Positions 21,071 to 32,814 of a stretch of 64,000 nucleotides of DNA are shown here, one piece after another; the first letter of the stretch is position 1; each line of letters opens with the position of its first letter. A program made the position numbers and the translations under genes. Source of the DNA: Benincasa hispida (Eukaryota; Streptophyta; Magnoliopsida; Cucurbitales; Cucurbitaceae). The DNA is taken from positions 248,001 through 312,000 of the forward strand of contig NW_024063779.1 of assembly GCF_009727055.1 (NCBI RefSeq), read 5' to 3'. The notes beneath the pieces are model-generated. The model ran no database searches. It was not told the origin of the DNA and saw only the letters and a program-made list of their open reading frames with translations.

Positions 21071-23000
21071 AAAACTCCAGTGGATTAATATATACAAATA
21101 TATATACAATGTGGAGTTACAATGAGAGAATAAATTAAAAAAAAAAGAATAAATGCAATAAACTAGGGCATAAAATACCCATAAATTCTCTCACTTACCT
21201 TAGTTATAAGTATCTCGTAGACCTAGTCCTACTAGGTGACCCTCGAACACTTTAGTTGAGAGGGCCTTTGTAAATGGATCAGCTAAGTTGTCTTGCAACG
21301 ATATCTGCGTGACGATCACATCTCCTCTGTGTACAATCTCCCTGATGAGATGGTACTTTCGCTCGATGTGCTTTCCACATTTATGGCTTCAAGGTTTCTT
21401 TGAATTTGCAAATGTTCCACTGTTATCACAATAGTGGGTGACAGGCAGGTGCATATTTGGAACTACTTCCAGATTAGTCAGGAACGTTCAAAGTCATATT
21501 GCTTCTTTCGTTGCTTCACTTGCAGCTACATACTCGGCTTCCATTGTGGAGTCAGAAATACAACTTTGCTTGGTATTCTTCACACTACACCTCCTCCATT
21601 CAGAGTGAATACTGACCCTGAAGTTGATTTTCTTGAATCTATATCTGTTTGGAAGTCAGAATCAGTGTATCCTATAAGGATAAGATCCTTAGTACCGTAC
21701 ACCAGCATGTAATTTCTAGTTCTTCGAAGATACTTGAGAATGTTCTAAACAATAGTCCAATGATCATATCCAGGATTGGATTGAAACCTGTTGACTATTC
21801 CAACGACATGGCATATGTCAGGACGAGTACACAACATGGCATATTTAGAACGAGTACACAACATGGCATATATTAAACTTTCTACTGCTGATGCACATGG
21901 AAGTCGTTTCATAACCTTAACATCTTGAGTTGTCTTAGGAATTTGTTCCTTAGACAGATGAATTCCATGTCTGAAAGGCAACATTCCTTTCTTGGAATTT
22001 TGCATTTTATATCTAGACAACATCTTTTCTATATAAGATGATTGAGATAATGCTAAAGTTCTGTTCTTGCGGTTCAGAATTATTTGGATCCTAAGACATA
22101 CTGTGCTTCTCCCAAATCCTTCATTTAGAATGGCGTAGCCAGCCATCTTTTAACGTCAGCTAGAAATTCTACTTCATTTCCAATGAGTAGAATATCATCA
22201 ACATACGACACCAGAAAAGCGACAGTTTTGTCAAAGATTTTCTTATAAACACAAGGTTCGTCAACATTTTGTTCAAAGCCATAAGATTTGATCGCAGTGT
22301 CAACTCTCATATTCTAGGATCTAGATGCTTGTTCAACCCATAAATTGATTGATTAAGCTTGCAAACTTTTTGCTCTTGACCCTGTTCAATAAACCCTTCT
22401 GGTTGAGACATATAGATACTCTCTTCAAGATAGCCATTTAGGAAGGTTGTCTTGACATCCATTTGTCATATTTCATAATCATAAAATGCAGATATAGACA
22501 AGAGTATACTAATAGACTTTACCATGGCAATAGGAAAGAATGTTTCTTCATAGTCTACCCCCTCTCTTTGGGTAAACCCTTTTGCCACAAGTCTTGCTTT
22601 TTAGGTATGTACCTTACTAACTTGGTCTCATTTTCTCTTATAGATCCATTTGCAACCAATGGATTTTACCCCTTCAGGTTGATCTATAAGATTCAAGACA
22701 AAATTGAAATACATAGATTCCATTTCAAGGTCCATGGTTTTAATCCATTGATCTTTGTACATCATTCATTGCTTGTTTGAAAGTCAATGGATCCTCTAAA
22801 CCATCATCTGGTATGATGATTTGAGTTTCTGTTAAACCCATGTACCGATCAGGCTGTTGCACAACCCTTCCACTACGAGGCATTCTCAACTCGTGAGAAG
22901 GATGTGAAGTATTAGTTTCATCAACTACTCCTGGTGATGGACCTGCTCTGTCAACAACTGTTGTTGATACATTTGTCGTTTCTCTGGACATTTCTTTTAT
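21071..23000 (-). pseudogene. A1 reverse transcriptase / RNase H, broken
   Basis: From high to low coordinates: a linker with RMPRSGRVVQQPDRY (22740-22991), RT blocks, FLVSYVDDILLIGN with the YVDD catalytic pair intact (22125-22310), SLIYAMLCTRPDICH (partly duplicated as CTRSKYAMLCTRPDIC near 21830-21880), and RNase H blocks GYTDSDFQ and KSTSG near 21650. Several frameshifts and stops split the domain. The short in-frame duplication of the AMLCTR segment is unusual. Confidence 0.85.
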
Positions 23001-23682
23001 TACTAGCTTACTGCGAGGTTAATGATTCTTCATGTGGTCCTCCTCCAAGAAAGTTTCATTTGTCGAAACAAACACTTTATCTTTCTGAGTATTGTAAAAG
23101 TTACCACATTTCGATTCTTTCAGGTAGCCTACAAACAGGGGTACTTTTGAACGACGTTCCAAATTTTAGGATTTTGCACCAACACATGTGCTGGACAACC
23201 CCAGATTCTGAAGTGATATAAATTTATTTTATGTCCTCTCCAGAGCTCGTAAGGTTTTTTAGAAAAACTTTTTTAGTGAACCATGTTCAAAATGTACACT
23301 GCAGTTTCAACTGCATGTTCCCAGAAAGAATTTGGTAACTGAGCATAACTCAAAAACATGTCCAATAAGGTTCTGTTTCTCCTTTCTGCCACACCATTTT
23401 GTTGAGAAGTGCCAGAGGCTATGAGTTGAGACTAGATTCCATGTTCTATCAAATAGTTTTGAAATTCCAAGTCCATATACACACCACCTCGATCTGATCG
23501 AAGTGTTTTAAGTTTTTTACCTAATTGGTTCTCAACCTGAGCCTTATATTCTTTGAACTTTTCATATGTTTCAGACTTTTAATGAATTAGGTAAATATGT
23601 CCATACCTTGAATCGTCATCAACAAAGCTGATGAAATATTCATACCCTTCTCTAGCTTTAACATTCGTAGGACCAAAAAGGT
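23001..23682 (-). pseudogene. A1 integrase core, broken
   Basis: Minus-strand translation in shifting frames gives LRSDRGG (second catalytic Asp), SQQNGVAERRNRTLLDM (third catalytic Glu) and YELWRGHK-like blocks, in copia order. The upstream part with the first Asp lies at about 23600-23680, ending where a solo LTR splits it from the GAG-pre-integrase region at 25496. Stops are frequent. Confidence 0.8.
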
Positions 23683-23688
23683 CTAAAT

Positions 23689-25495
23689 TTTTGGGTTTTA
23701 TGTCCTAAAAACTTGCAGTTTATAAAATGATAAACATTTTCTATAATCAATAAAATTATTATTGATTTTATAAATTGTAGATATGAAAGTCTAAATCCAA
23801 TAAACTAAGACCCATGACTATTACATGAGTACTTGAACTTTATGTGCAGACATAAGAGTGGATCAGGTTCGAGTAAATAGTCAAAATGATCTTTAGTACA
23901 TGAATAAGGTTGGATATCTTATTCTAGTAACACTATTGGAGGTGGCCTACTCTGTAGTTGTTACAAAGAGTTGTAAAGTGCTACATATGATGTGATCTTA
24001 ATTCGTACATGTTATGACATGAGGAGTGAGGGCGTCCTATGCAATGAGTTTTCATAAGATCGGACCAAGAAATAAGTCACTCTTACTTTATAACGATGTT
24101 TACTGTATAAGACTGGCTATTTCACTTAGATAACCTAGGTAACTCGATCTTATTCCTGAGCTAACTATGAACTCCTATTTATTCGGGATGATCCTTAGAT
24201 TTGTATAGGTGAGGATTGGCTCAACAGCGCTAGCTCAATAAGCCTCCCATTTTAGGGGTAAGATCTAATAGATAGCTGGGGACATAGGGTGCAAGAAAGA
24301 GTTCACGCCTACCAGATTTAGGGATAGAAGAAAGGTTGTTCTCTCAAGTACTAAATCTAGGTCTTGAAAAAGGGGACCTACCATCTCACTAGGCTGAGAG
24401 AGTTTGGTTTAGTAATTGGATCACAAACCAATTGTTCATTAGAAGGTCAATAGAAACTTAAGAAATAAGACGTAATCTCGGGGGTAAAACAGATATTTGA
24501 GTCAGTCGTTATTACGAACAACCTGTGAAGGGTCGACTTGTTGATTATGGTTACATCATGCAGACATAATATATCTACAGTGAGGGGTGCAACTATGGGC
24601 TTTAGTGGAGTGACCCATTAGTTAAGAATGAGGATTAATTTGGTCTAATAAGTTTAGCCAGTTAATCTCGGATTGTTGGAGCCCATGATTTGTAGGTCCG
24701 CGAGATCCCCTTACTAGCTTGTAAATGAATTAGCTCTACAGTAGCGTGATAACTTAATTTCAAACGTTCAAATTAGAATTAAGGGAATTAGTAATTATAA
24801 GAGATATAATTATGTGTTTAATTTTAGAAATTAAACGAAGTATGAGAATTTATATTTAAATATGATTTATGTATATGAAGATGGATATGTGTAAAAATTA
24901 ATTTAATATTTGATATTAAATTAATTAGTATTATTTAAAAATTAATTTATGAAATTAATTTTATAAAATTAATAAAGTTTTTCAGTTTTCAAATCAAAAT
25001 TGATTTTGATGGAAATTGAAAAGTTGGTAACATGCACAAATGGAAAAACAATTTTTTCCATTATCCATCTTCTACTTGCTCACACAAGATCCATCACCAT
25101 TGCCTTCAATTACTCCAAGCATGAGCTGTAACTCATACAGGTGTATTTCTTGCATGATGGTTTGCAATATATTGAAAAGATTGGAGTGAATTTGAGGCAT
25201 GCAATCACGAGAATTTTAGTTGAAAATTCATGGTGAAGAAAGTGTTCTTCAACAAGATTGTTGTTGTGAGCAATTCTTTATAATCCCTTGATTATAGCTT
25301 GTTTTGAGTCCCACAACTCAATCTAAAGAACCAAGAGAATAGTGGGGAAGATCTTGAGGTGGTCTGCAACGAGATTCGGAGAAGATTACAGCTGGAGATC
25401 GAGCTTTAAAGAAGTTCTACAAAGGTATGTCATAAAACTCACTTGTTTCTGCAAGAGCATTCTTTATATTTTGTCAAAATTAATGAATTAGAGGG
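23689..25495 (+). repeat. Solo LTR, family A, nested in A1
   Basis: Starts 'ttttgggttttatgtcctaa', a mutated family-A start, on the strand opposite to A1. It is flanked by ctaaat on both sides (23683-23688 and 25496-25501), so the A1 coding sequence (LELVH on one side, FGPT on the other) rejoins across it. Its end matches the A3 LTR ('aaaattaatgaattagag') but stops about 55 bp short of the expected CA terminus. Either it is a 3'-truncated LTR or the end has mutated beyond recognition. Confidence 0.75.
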
Positions 25496-26345
25496 CTAAA
25501 TGTACGAGTTCTAAGGGTTCTTTAGCTCTAAGACCTTTTCCAGAAAAAGATCTTTTAGTCACTTTACCCTCAAGGCATGATTCACACGGTAGTAATGAAC
25601 TGTCTTGTAACTCTTTTAGATGACCATTCTTAACCAATCTCTCGATCCTGTTGAGATTTATGTGACAAAGTCTCAAGTGCCAAAGATGAGCATTTGGAGA
25701 AACTTTCCTTTTCTTATTACGAGTTTCAGCTGTTTTAAACATCTCTATATTCAAAATGGCCTTTACCGCAGTCAGTTTTAACAAATACAAGTTATTTTCT
25801 AATTTTGCGGAACATAAAACTAATGAACATTTCATCATTTTCAAAAGAAACCTTATAATTTTGTTCCAGCAAACAAGAGATAGATATTAGATTCCTTTTC
25901 ATAGAAGAAATATAATAAACATTTTTAAGATAAATGTATTTATCTCCTATAAATAAGTACATATCTTCCACCGCTTTTGCTGAAACACTCTCTTATGTCC
26001 CTCCCTTAAAGATTGTTTCGCCTTCTGTCAGTTGTCTCTAGGAATTTGTTTCCTAAGAAAAAGTAAAGACATGATTAGCGTCACCTGGATTATCTAGGTT
26101 TTATCGTTTTCCACTAACCATGCTTCGATAACAAGAAAATCACATTTAACTTGTTGTTCGAATTTTGCATTCTCATCTATATCGTTCAAAACTTTAGATG
26201 AGATAGGAGATAGAGAACAATCCTTTGTTAAAACTCTTTTAGAACCATAAACTTCTAGTAATTTGTTCGTTGAATTTATTTTATCATTAACTAATCCGAA
26301 AGCGAGTATTCTAGAACAATTCGACATGCTGAAAATTTTAAACAA
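25496..26345 (-). pseudogene. A1 gag start, protease remnant and GAG-pre-integrase
   Basis: 25496-25844 reads LWHLRLCHINLNRIERLV, then CESCLEGKVTKRSF, the zinc-binding GAG-pre-integrase domain of copia elements. Upstream, near 26040-26090, a protease relic reads GDANHV where D-S-G-A-x-NHV is expected, so the catalytic motif is lost. 26094-26345 carries the element's gag start (MSNCSRILAF) joined almost directly to pre-protease sequence (CDFLVIEAWLVEND), so most of gag has been deleted. Confidence 0.78.
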
Positions 26346-26349
26346 ATTC

Positions 26350-26983
26350 TAATTTAGTAAAATTGCACCTAAATCCAAAATCAAATTTTAGCAAAACAAG
26401 TAATAATGTACCCATAACCATTATTTATTTACAACGATACTATAGTGAGTCAGAATAAGTGTTACCGAGGGGCAGTCAAATACTCCTTCACTAAAGCAAA
26501 ATAATTTTGACCAAACACTATCTCCAGAATAACTCTTATTTCTATAGTCATTTACTTACCATTTTCGGTCAGAAATTACTAACACTTTAGTAATTCTGTA
26601 AGTGTAACCCTCCATTTTTAGACCTCGGAGGTCGGCCCCAATGATGCTACCGAAATAGAGAGTCAAGGTTGGGAATGGACCTAAGAAATCCTATCCATTT
26701 CTGGAGTTTGAGTTGATCTGAATCCTATGTTACAACCCTTCGAGCGAATAGCCATCGTAAAACGACTAGCAAGGGTCGCCTAAAGCAAACTAGCAGGTGC
26801 AACATAGGAATCTCACGGTCCAAACTAACAGAAGAGACCGTAGGACAAATTGACACATATCCTTCACCTACTTACTATGAACTACTTTCCCCATTCACCT
26901 TACTCTTGACTCAGACAAACACTTTTCGAATGGAGGTCAGTCCTAAGGTGACACGAAACATCACATGAATGTCACAGTGTGAA
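26350..26983 (-). other. A1 5' leader, gag-proximal part
   Basis: Non-coding leader between primer site and gag. Conserved blocks (plus strand) 'accgaggggcagtcaa', 'ttcactaaag', 'ccagaataactctta', 'tgttacaacccttcgag', 'gcgcaacataggaatctca'-like and 'gaactacttt' occur in the same order in the A3 leader (35340-35900) and, inverted, at 57600-58150. No ORF is conserved. Confidence 0.65.
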
Positions 26984-27762
26984 CTATGTGTTGGGGTTTG
27001 TGCCCTAAAGTCTCATGTCCAGTTGTTTGTAAACAACTTTGTACGAACACTTGTGATGTACAATATAAATGATATTTACTTCACTACTTGACTTTGCACA
27101 TTTAGATTTTATCACAAACCAATAAATCAAAAATCCCTGGTTATCTGTATGTAACTCAAGCATGTATGTGGTGACATACAAGTGCATCATGTCTTGAGTG
27201 ATAACCAAAATAGTCTGTAGTATATGGATAAAGGAGGGAAACCTTATCCTGGTAACATTACGTATGTGGCCTGCTTTGTGGAATGGTCACAAGTGTTGTG
27301 TCTTGTCAAAGATGATCTGGTCCTGATCATTCGTATAAGGGACATGCAAGCGAGGGAGTCCTATACAAAGAGTTTGTATAATACCTGACCATGAAGTGTT
27401 AACGTCTCATTATATAACACCGTTCATAACTGAGACTTCACTTCACTAGGATGACCATAGGTAACATGACCTCAATCCTGAGTGAGTTGGGAACTCCTGC
27501 CATTGAGGGAGGTCCTTTGATTTGCATGGGTGCGAGTGGCTTGAACACCGACTCAAACCTACCATTTTAGGGATCCGTCTGATTCGGGAGCTGGGAACTC
27601 AGCTACACAAGATGGAATTCACTCCTTCCCCGAGGTAGGGGCAAGTAGATAGATAGCTCCCTTAAGGGCTGATTCCAAGACTTGAACGATGTGGTGCCAC
27701 GCACCTTCTCATGGCCCGAGAGGTGTTCACACATAGTAAGACTATGTTGTATTGTTCATTAG

Positions 27763-27800
27763 CTGTCTCTTATACACATCTAGATGTGTATAAGAGACAG
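27763..27800. other. Nextera mate-pair junction adapter (artefact)
   Basis: Two back-to-back Tn5 mosaic-end sequences: CTGTCTCTTATACACATCT at 27763-27781 and AGATGTGTATAAGAGACAG at 27782-27800. Together they are the exact junction adapter left in circularised mate-pair libraries. Natural plant DNA would not carry a perfect 38-bp palindrome of this sequence. The bases on either side are two different copies of the same LTR block, as expected if the assembler walked through a chimeric read. Confidence 0.97.
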
Positions 27801-28480
27801 ACGCAGGGGCAAGTAGATAGATAGCTCCCTTAAGGGCTGTTTCTAGGGCTTGAACGATGTGGCACCACGCACCTTCTCATGGCCCGAGAGGTGTTCACAC
27901 ATAGTAAGACTATGTTGTATTGTTCATTAGAGGGATCAGTGGTACTTAAGGAGGAAGATGTAATTAATGGGGGAAAACGGTAAATTGGCCTACTGTAATT
28001 ACGAGTATCTGTGAAGGGTCATCGTACTGATGATTGGTTATATCCAATGGACTTAGAAATATATCTATGGCAAGAAGAGTTCAACTGTCGATCTTTGAGA
28101 GCTGGGAACTCAGCTACACAAGATGGAATTCACTCCTTCCCCGACGCAGGGGCAAGTAGATAGATAGCTCCCTTAAGGGCTGTTTCTAGGGCTTGAACGA
28201 TGTGGCACCACGCACCTTCTAATGGCCCAAGAGGTGTTCACATAGTAGGACTATGTTGTATTGTTCATTAAAGGGATAAGTGGTACTTAAGAAGGAAAAT
28301 GTAATCATAGGGGCAAAACGGTAAATTGGCCTACTGTAATTATGAGCATCTGTGAAGGATCATTGTACTGATGATTGGTTATATCTACGGCAGTTAATAG
28401 ATGGTGGATATCGTGACTAAAGAGTTTAGTCAGCTATTCACGTACCATTGGAGCTTCAAGCCATAGGTTCATAAGGTCCC
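27801..28480 (+). repeat. 343-bp tandem block next to the adapter
   Basis: 'acgcaggggcaagtagatag' occurs at 27801 and again at 28144, and each is followed by about 340 bp of matching LTR sequence ('ggcaccacgcaccttct', 'aaacggtaaattggcc'). The two copies differ at scattered positions, so they are not identical reads. It may be a real tandem duplication in an LTR, or two loci joined by the mate-pair chimera. Confidence 0.6.
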
Positions 28481-28960
28481 CTTGGTAGTTTGGATACAAG
28501 TTGAGAGTCAGATTTTGGGTCAACTTGAATGTTCAAATTGACAAGAAGAAGTTCGATTATATATGATAGAATTGAACGAATTAATTAAATATGATATAAT
28601 TAACTTTATGTATGTGATACATTAATTTGGAGGAAATTGGATATAAATATGATTTATATCTAGTAGAGGAAAAATATTATAGTTAATATTTGATATTAAT
28701 TTATAAGTTATGAATGTTACAAGATCACATTCATTGGACGGTTATAAAGGAAATAGGAAGACGCCTCTTCGATTAAAATAACATATGAGTGCATTATAAA
28801 TAGCAGACGGTGTGTTGATCTCGATGTGCGCTGGTATTGTGAAAAAGATAGTGTCATCATTTAGAAAATCAATGCCTATACGATCGGGACTGCACAATCG
28901 CTTACATATACGATATTGTTAAGAGATCACATATTGATTACATCATCGAGCGCTATTACT

Positions 28961-29160
28961 TAAACGATCGTTTACCTTTTTCCTAAGCGATCGTTTAGCT
29001 CCCGGTATTGATCGTATAAACGATCGCTTAGTTTTTCCTACGTGATCGTTTTGGACGATCGCTCACCCTTTTCCTACACGATCGTTTACCTTTTCCTACA
29101 AAATCGTATAGAAGATCGCTTACTTTTGCTACACGATCATATACTTTACCTAAATGATCA
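28961..29160 (+). repeat. CGATCG-rich minisatellite in LTR
   Basis: Irregular repeats of the form 'acgatcgtttaccttttcct' and inverted versions ('aaacgatcgcttag') recur about every 20-30 bp. Many copies contain the self-complementary core CGATCG, so neighbouring units can pair. It lies in the transcribed (R/U5) side of the LTR. A different CGATCG array occurs in the A3 leader at 36571-36866. Confidence 0.65.
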
Positions 29161-29504
29161 AACATATTGTCTATGCGATAGACGACCGTATCTCCCACTT
29201 GCTTGATCATTGTGTACGGTTTCTCTTCCTCCTTGCCCACACTTTGGATTCTCACTCCAAGAATACTGAGGGCTCTAAGTGGTGTTGTCTTCTCTGATTC
29301 CTTCTGTCCGAGTGGTGACTGTTTGAGGTAGACGATTGGGCTTTAGACTCACTGTGAAGAAGAAATCTTCATCTGGTATGATTTCTTGATCCCTTTTGCA
29401 TCACGAAAGTATGTTTGAATGTATATGCGGTAATTTTGTCACAGTGAATTGAAAAGATCCACTTCCGCTCATAGGTACTCTTGAATAAGAGTTCCTTCAC
29501 TATG

Positions 29505-30868
29505 TTGGGACATGGAAGTTGAAATTTATGTATCATATATTTGATTTTTGTTTGAACTACTTCCCTTTATTCACCAGAATCTCGATTTGTGCAAATACTT
29601 TCAAAATGGAGGTCACTCCTGGGGTGACACGAAGTACTGCTTAAATCTCAATTATGAACTCTCGAGGACGTAAAAGCTAAAAATAACGTGTCGTATATCT
29701 TATTAATCTCCCACTGAAGTGTTCTAATAACTTTATCATATAAGTTATTAAACTCCCACTGAAGTATTCTATTATTAATTTGGGTATATTTATACTTAAG
29801 TTCATTTCAGCTAATTAAACAATCCTAAGTCTATGTGGTTTATCCAAGTATAACACTTATAAATGGATTTTAACCTACGATATCTATGTGATAAAGCGTT
29901 TTATTACCTCACACAGCTCACGTGCACTTATAAAATAGGTTAACAACACTCAATTATTCGGCCATAATCCCCAGGTAGGAGGTCTTCTATAGACCGTCAA
30001 CTTAAGTACCTCCAGCCTTAGAGGATTATACACCGGTTGAGTTTGTAACCATGTTTTTACAAGATGTCGACCTATTTTAACTTATAAAAACCAGTGATTA
30101 ACCTACGTGAGCATGTAGCTTATCTTTGTTATGGATTTTAATGTCTAATTCAATTTTATAACTACTTATAAAAATTAGACATGCTTTTACATCCATAACA
30201 CATTAAAGACATTCAAATTGAATATAACAATTATATTAAATAATAGAAACCCTAACCATGCATTCTATTTATTATAATAATTTATAACATATACATAATG
30301 CATGTAACATGCTTCATATGGTGGGATTTTAAATCTAAATGACATACTATATGCACAAACATGTTTAAATTTAAATACAACATACTATACATGCATAATT
30401 ATTTAAATTATACTGATATGGTTCAACTTTGGCATCCTAAAGAAGAAAAATAATTAATTTATTACAAAATAAGTCCAAAAACAACTTCAATTTAGTGTAG
30501 AACCGGACTGGATTGGGGCTGAACCGGTCGAACCAGAACCTTTCTCATGTGAACCGAGTGCGTTGCAATGCTAGAATGAGCGTTTGCAACGCTGCTTGGG
30601 CAAAAGGATGTCCTCCAGAAGCTGCTCTACAATCTTGTTTGCTTCAATCTTCCAATTACACCATAATTTGGACTCTAACGACTCAAAATAAGTTACAGAC
30701 TCTTGAGCAAATACATAAGCCCATCAATCAAGAGCCAATTAAAAATTTAACCTGGAAATCAAAGAGAAACCTAATGCCAATGCTGAAAAATATCCATATC
30801 GGTCCATAAACATGCAATTTCAGAAATTCACCAACCCATACTCAAAAACGTTAATTGAGTGCTTAAAT
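29505..30868 (-). other. A1 5' leader, primer-site-proximal part
   Basis: Non-coding leader that completes the roughly 2 kb between the primer site and gag. Blocks such as 'aggtaggag', 'ccgtcaacttaagtacc' and 'agtgagcatg/cgtgagcatgtag' are shared with the A3 leader at 36130-36310. Near 30550-30600 it contains 'cgttgcaatgc' and 'tttgcaacgctgc', a motif also seen in an unrelated gypsy LTR (47400-47560). No coding sequence. Confidence 0.65.
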
Positions 30869-30883
30869 CATGCTTTGATACCA
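30869..30883 (-). other. A1 primer-binding site
   Basis: On the minus strand TGGTATCAAAGCATG starts two bases after the LTR end. It closely matches the initiator-tRNA-Met complement TGGTATCAGAGC used by most plant copia elements. Confidence 0.85.
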
Positions 30884-30885
30884 AT

Positions 30886-32809
30886 TGATAGGATATACTA
30901 GCATGCAACGGAAAGAAGCAGAATCAATAAACACTCTAATTATATTTAATTTGAGATCTAAAAGCATGTTTTTATAGAAAATGAAGAAGGTTTCAATTTC
31001 AACATACCTTGGATGAATTCTTCCAAACCCAAGCAAATTGACAGTGAACCACCAAGACATCTTCTCTACTATTCTCAACCTTGAATTTGAGTGGTGGAAC
31101 TCAAATTGGAGTGAATTTGGTGAAGGAATTAGAGAGGGTTTGTGAGGAAGAAGATGAAGTTGCAAAAAAATATTTTTAAGCCATTCTCACTTTCAAACTT
31201 CAATTTCTGAGAGTTTTTATTCATTTCTAACATGCAAACACTGAACCTCATTTCCATCCAGCTCCAAATATCAATTTTGAAGTGGGATTTGTGTGAATTT
31301 TTAGGTAGGACATCTTTTACTTGGTTTTTGTGGGACAAACCCACTAAAACCCAATTTTCCAATTTTTGATATTTAAATTAATTTCCAAAATAAAATAAAA
31401 TTTAAAGTAATTAAATTTACAATATCAAAATTCAATTTCTCAGATTGAATTGAAATATTGGAAAATAAATTTTATTTTTAATTAATTAATTAATTAATTT
31501 AATATCAAATATTAAATTAATCACACTTTTAATTTTAAACATGAATCTTATCCATGTAATTAATATTTAAATCAACATTTAAATATTATAAACTCTCCAA
31601 TTTCATTTAATTTCAATAAATTAAAACATTAATTATATCAAATATAATTATACAAATCCTATTTTGAATTTGAACATTCAATTTGAACAATTCAAATGAT
31701 GTCATTCAAAATTCACTCCATTTAATAATTTAAGGTGTTCATTTTACGAGCTAGTAAAGGGACCTTATGGACCTACAGATCATGAACTCCAACGATATAA
31801 GATTAATTGACTAAAACTCTTTAGACTAAATTAATTAGTATTCATCAACTATCAAGTCATACCACTAGAGCTCGATAGTTGCACTCCTTACTGTAGATAT
31901 ATTTGTGTCCACATGATTTAATCATAACCAGTAAGTTGACCCTTCACAGGTTATTCGTAATAACGGTTGGGTCAATAAGTTGTTTTACCTCTGATATTAT
32001 GTCTTGTTCCTTAAGTTTCTACTGATCCTTTAATGAACATTTGGTTTACGATTCAATCACCAAACCAAATCCCTCTCAGACCAATGAAAGGGTGGGGCCC
32101 TTTGTTGAAGACCTGGATTCAATACTTAAGAGAACAACCTTTCTCCTATCCCTAAATCGGGTAAGCATGAATTTCTTCTTGCACCTTATGTCTCCAGCTA
32201 TCTACCCGATCTTATTTTTGAAATGATAGGCTTATTGAGCCGGTGCTGTTGAGCAAACCCTCACCTATGCATATCCAAGGATAATCCTAAATAGACAGAA
32301 GTTCATAGTTAGCTCAGGATTAAGATCGAATTACCTAGGTCATCTAAGCGAAGTAGTCAGTCTTAAACAATAAATGTGTTATAAAGTAATAGTGACTTAC
32401 TTCTCGGTCCGATCTTATGCAAACTCATTGCATAGGACGCCCCCACTCCTCATGTCAATACATGACTGAATCAGGATCACTTCGTTTGTAGCACCTTTAC
32501 AATAACTTGTAATAGCTACTAAGTAGGCCGCATCTAATAGTGCTTACCATAATAAGGCACCCAATCTTATTCATATACGATAGACCGTTTTAGCTATTTA
32601 CTCGAACTTGATCCATCTTTATGTCACTACATAAAGTTCAAGTATTCATGTAATAGCCATGGATCTTAGTTTATTGGATTTAGACTTATACGAACGCAAT
32701 TTAAAGTTTCAATAACAACTTTATTGAAGAAATGTTGAATAACATCTTTACTGATAATAGAACATATTTAACTTTTCAATCAACGAGTTTTAGGATATAG
32801 AACCCAACA
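30886..32809 (-). repeat. A1 5' LTR (Ty1/copia family A)
   Basis: Minus strand: starts TGTTGGGTTCTATATCC at 32809 and ends ATATCCTATCA at 30886, 1924 bp. It aligns throughout with the 3' LTR at 19062-21053. Shared blocks include 'ctcattgcataggacgcccc' and 'tcatgaactcc'. The host bases beyond it are aaaag (32810-32814). Differences between the two LTRs are scattered, so insertion is not very recent. Confidence 0.88.
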
Positions 32810-32814
32810 AAAAG

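Larger units (their letters stand above)
26989..29499 (+). repeat. Solo LTR nested in A1, with internal duplications
   Basis: Starts TGTTGGGGTTTGTGCC and ends TTCCTTCA, flanked by ctatg on both sides (26984-26988 and 29500-29504). Length is 2511 bp against about 1.9 kb for relatives. The excess includes a block repeated with a 343-bp period (27801 and 28144), a third partial copy at 27633-27762, and a sequencing adapter at 27763-27800. Downstream, 28961-29160 holds a CGATCG-rich array. The true genomic length is therefore uncertain. Confidence 0.75.

Noticed and set aside
27763..27800. Natural Tn5-like bacterial transposon or IS50 end
   Set aside because: The two mosaic ends are fused back to back with nothing between or around them. 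That is the mate-pair adapter and not a transposon.
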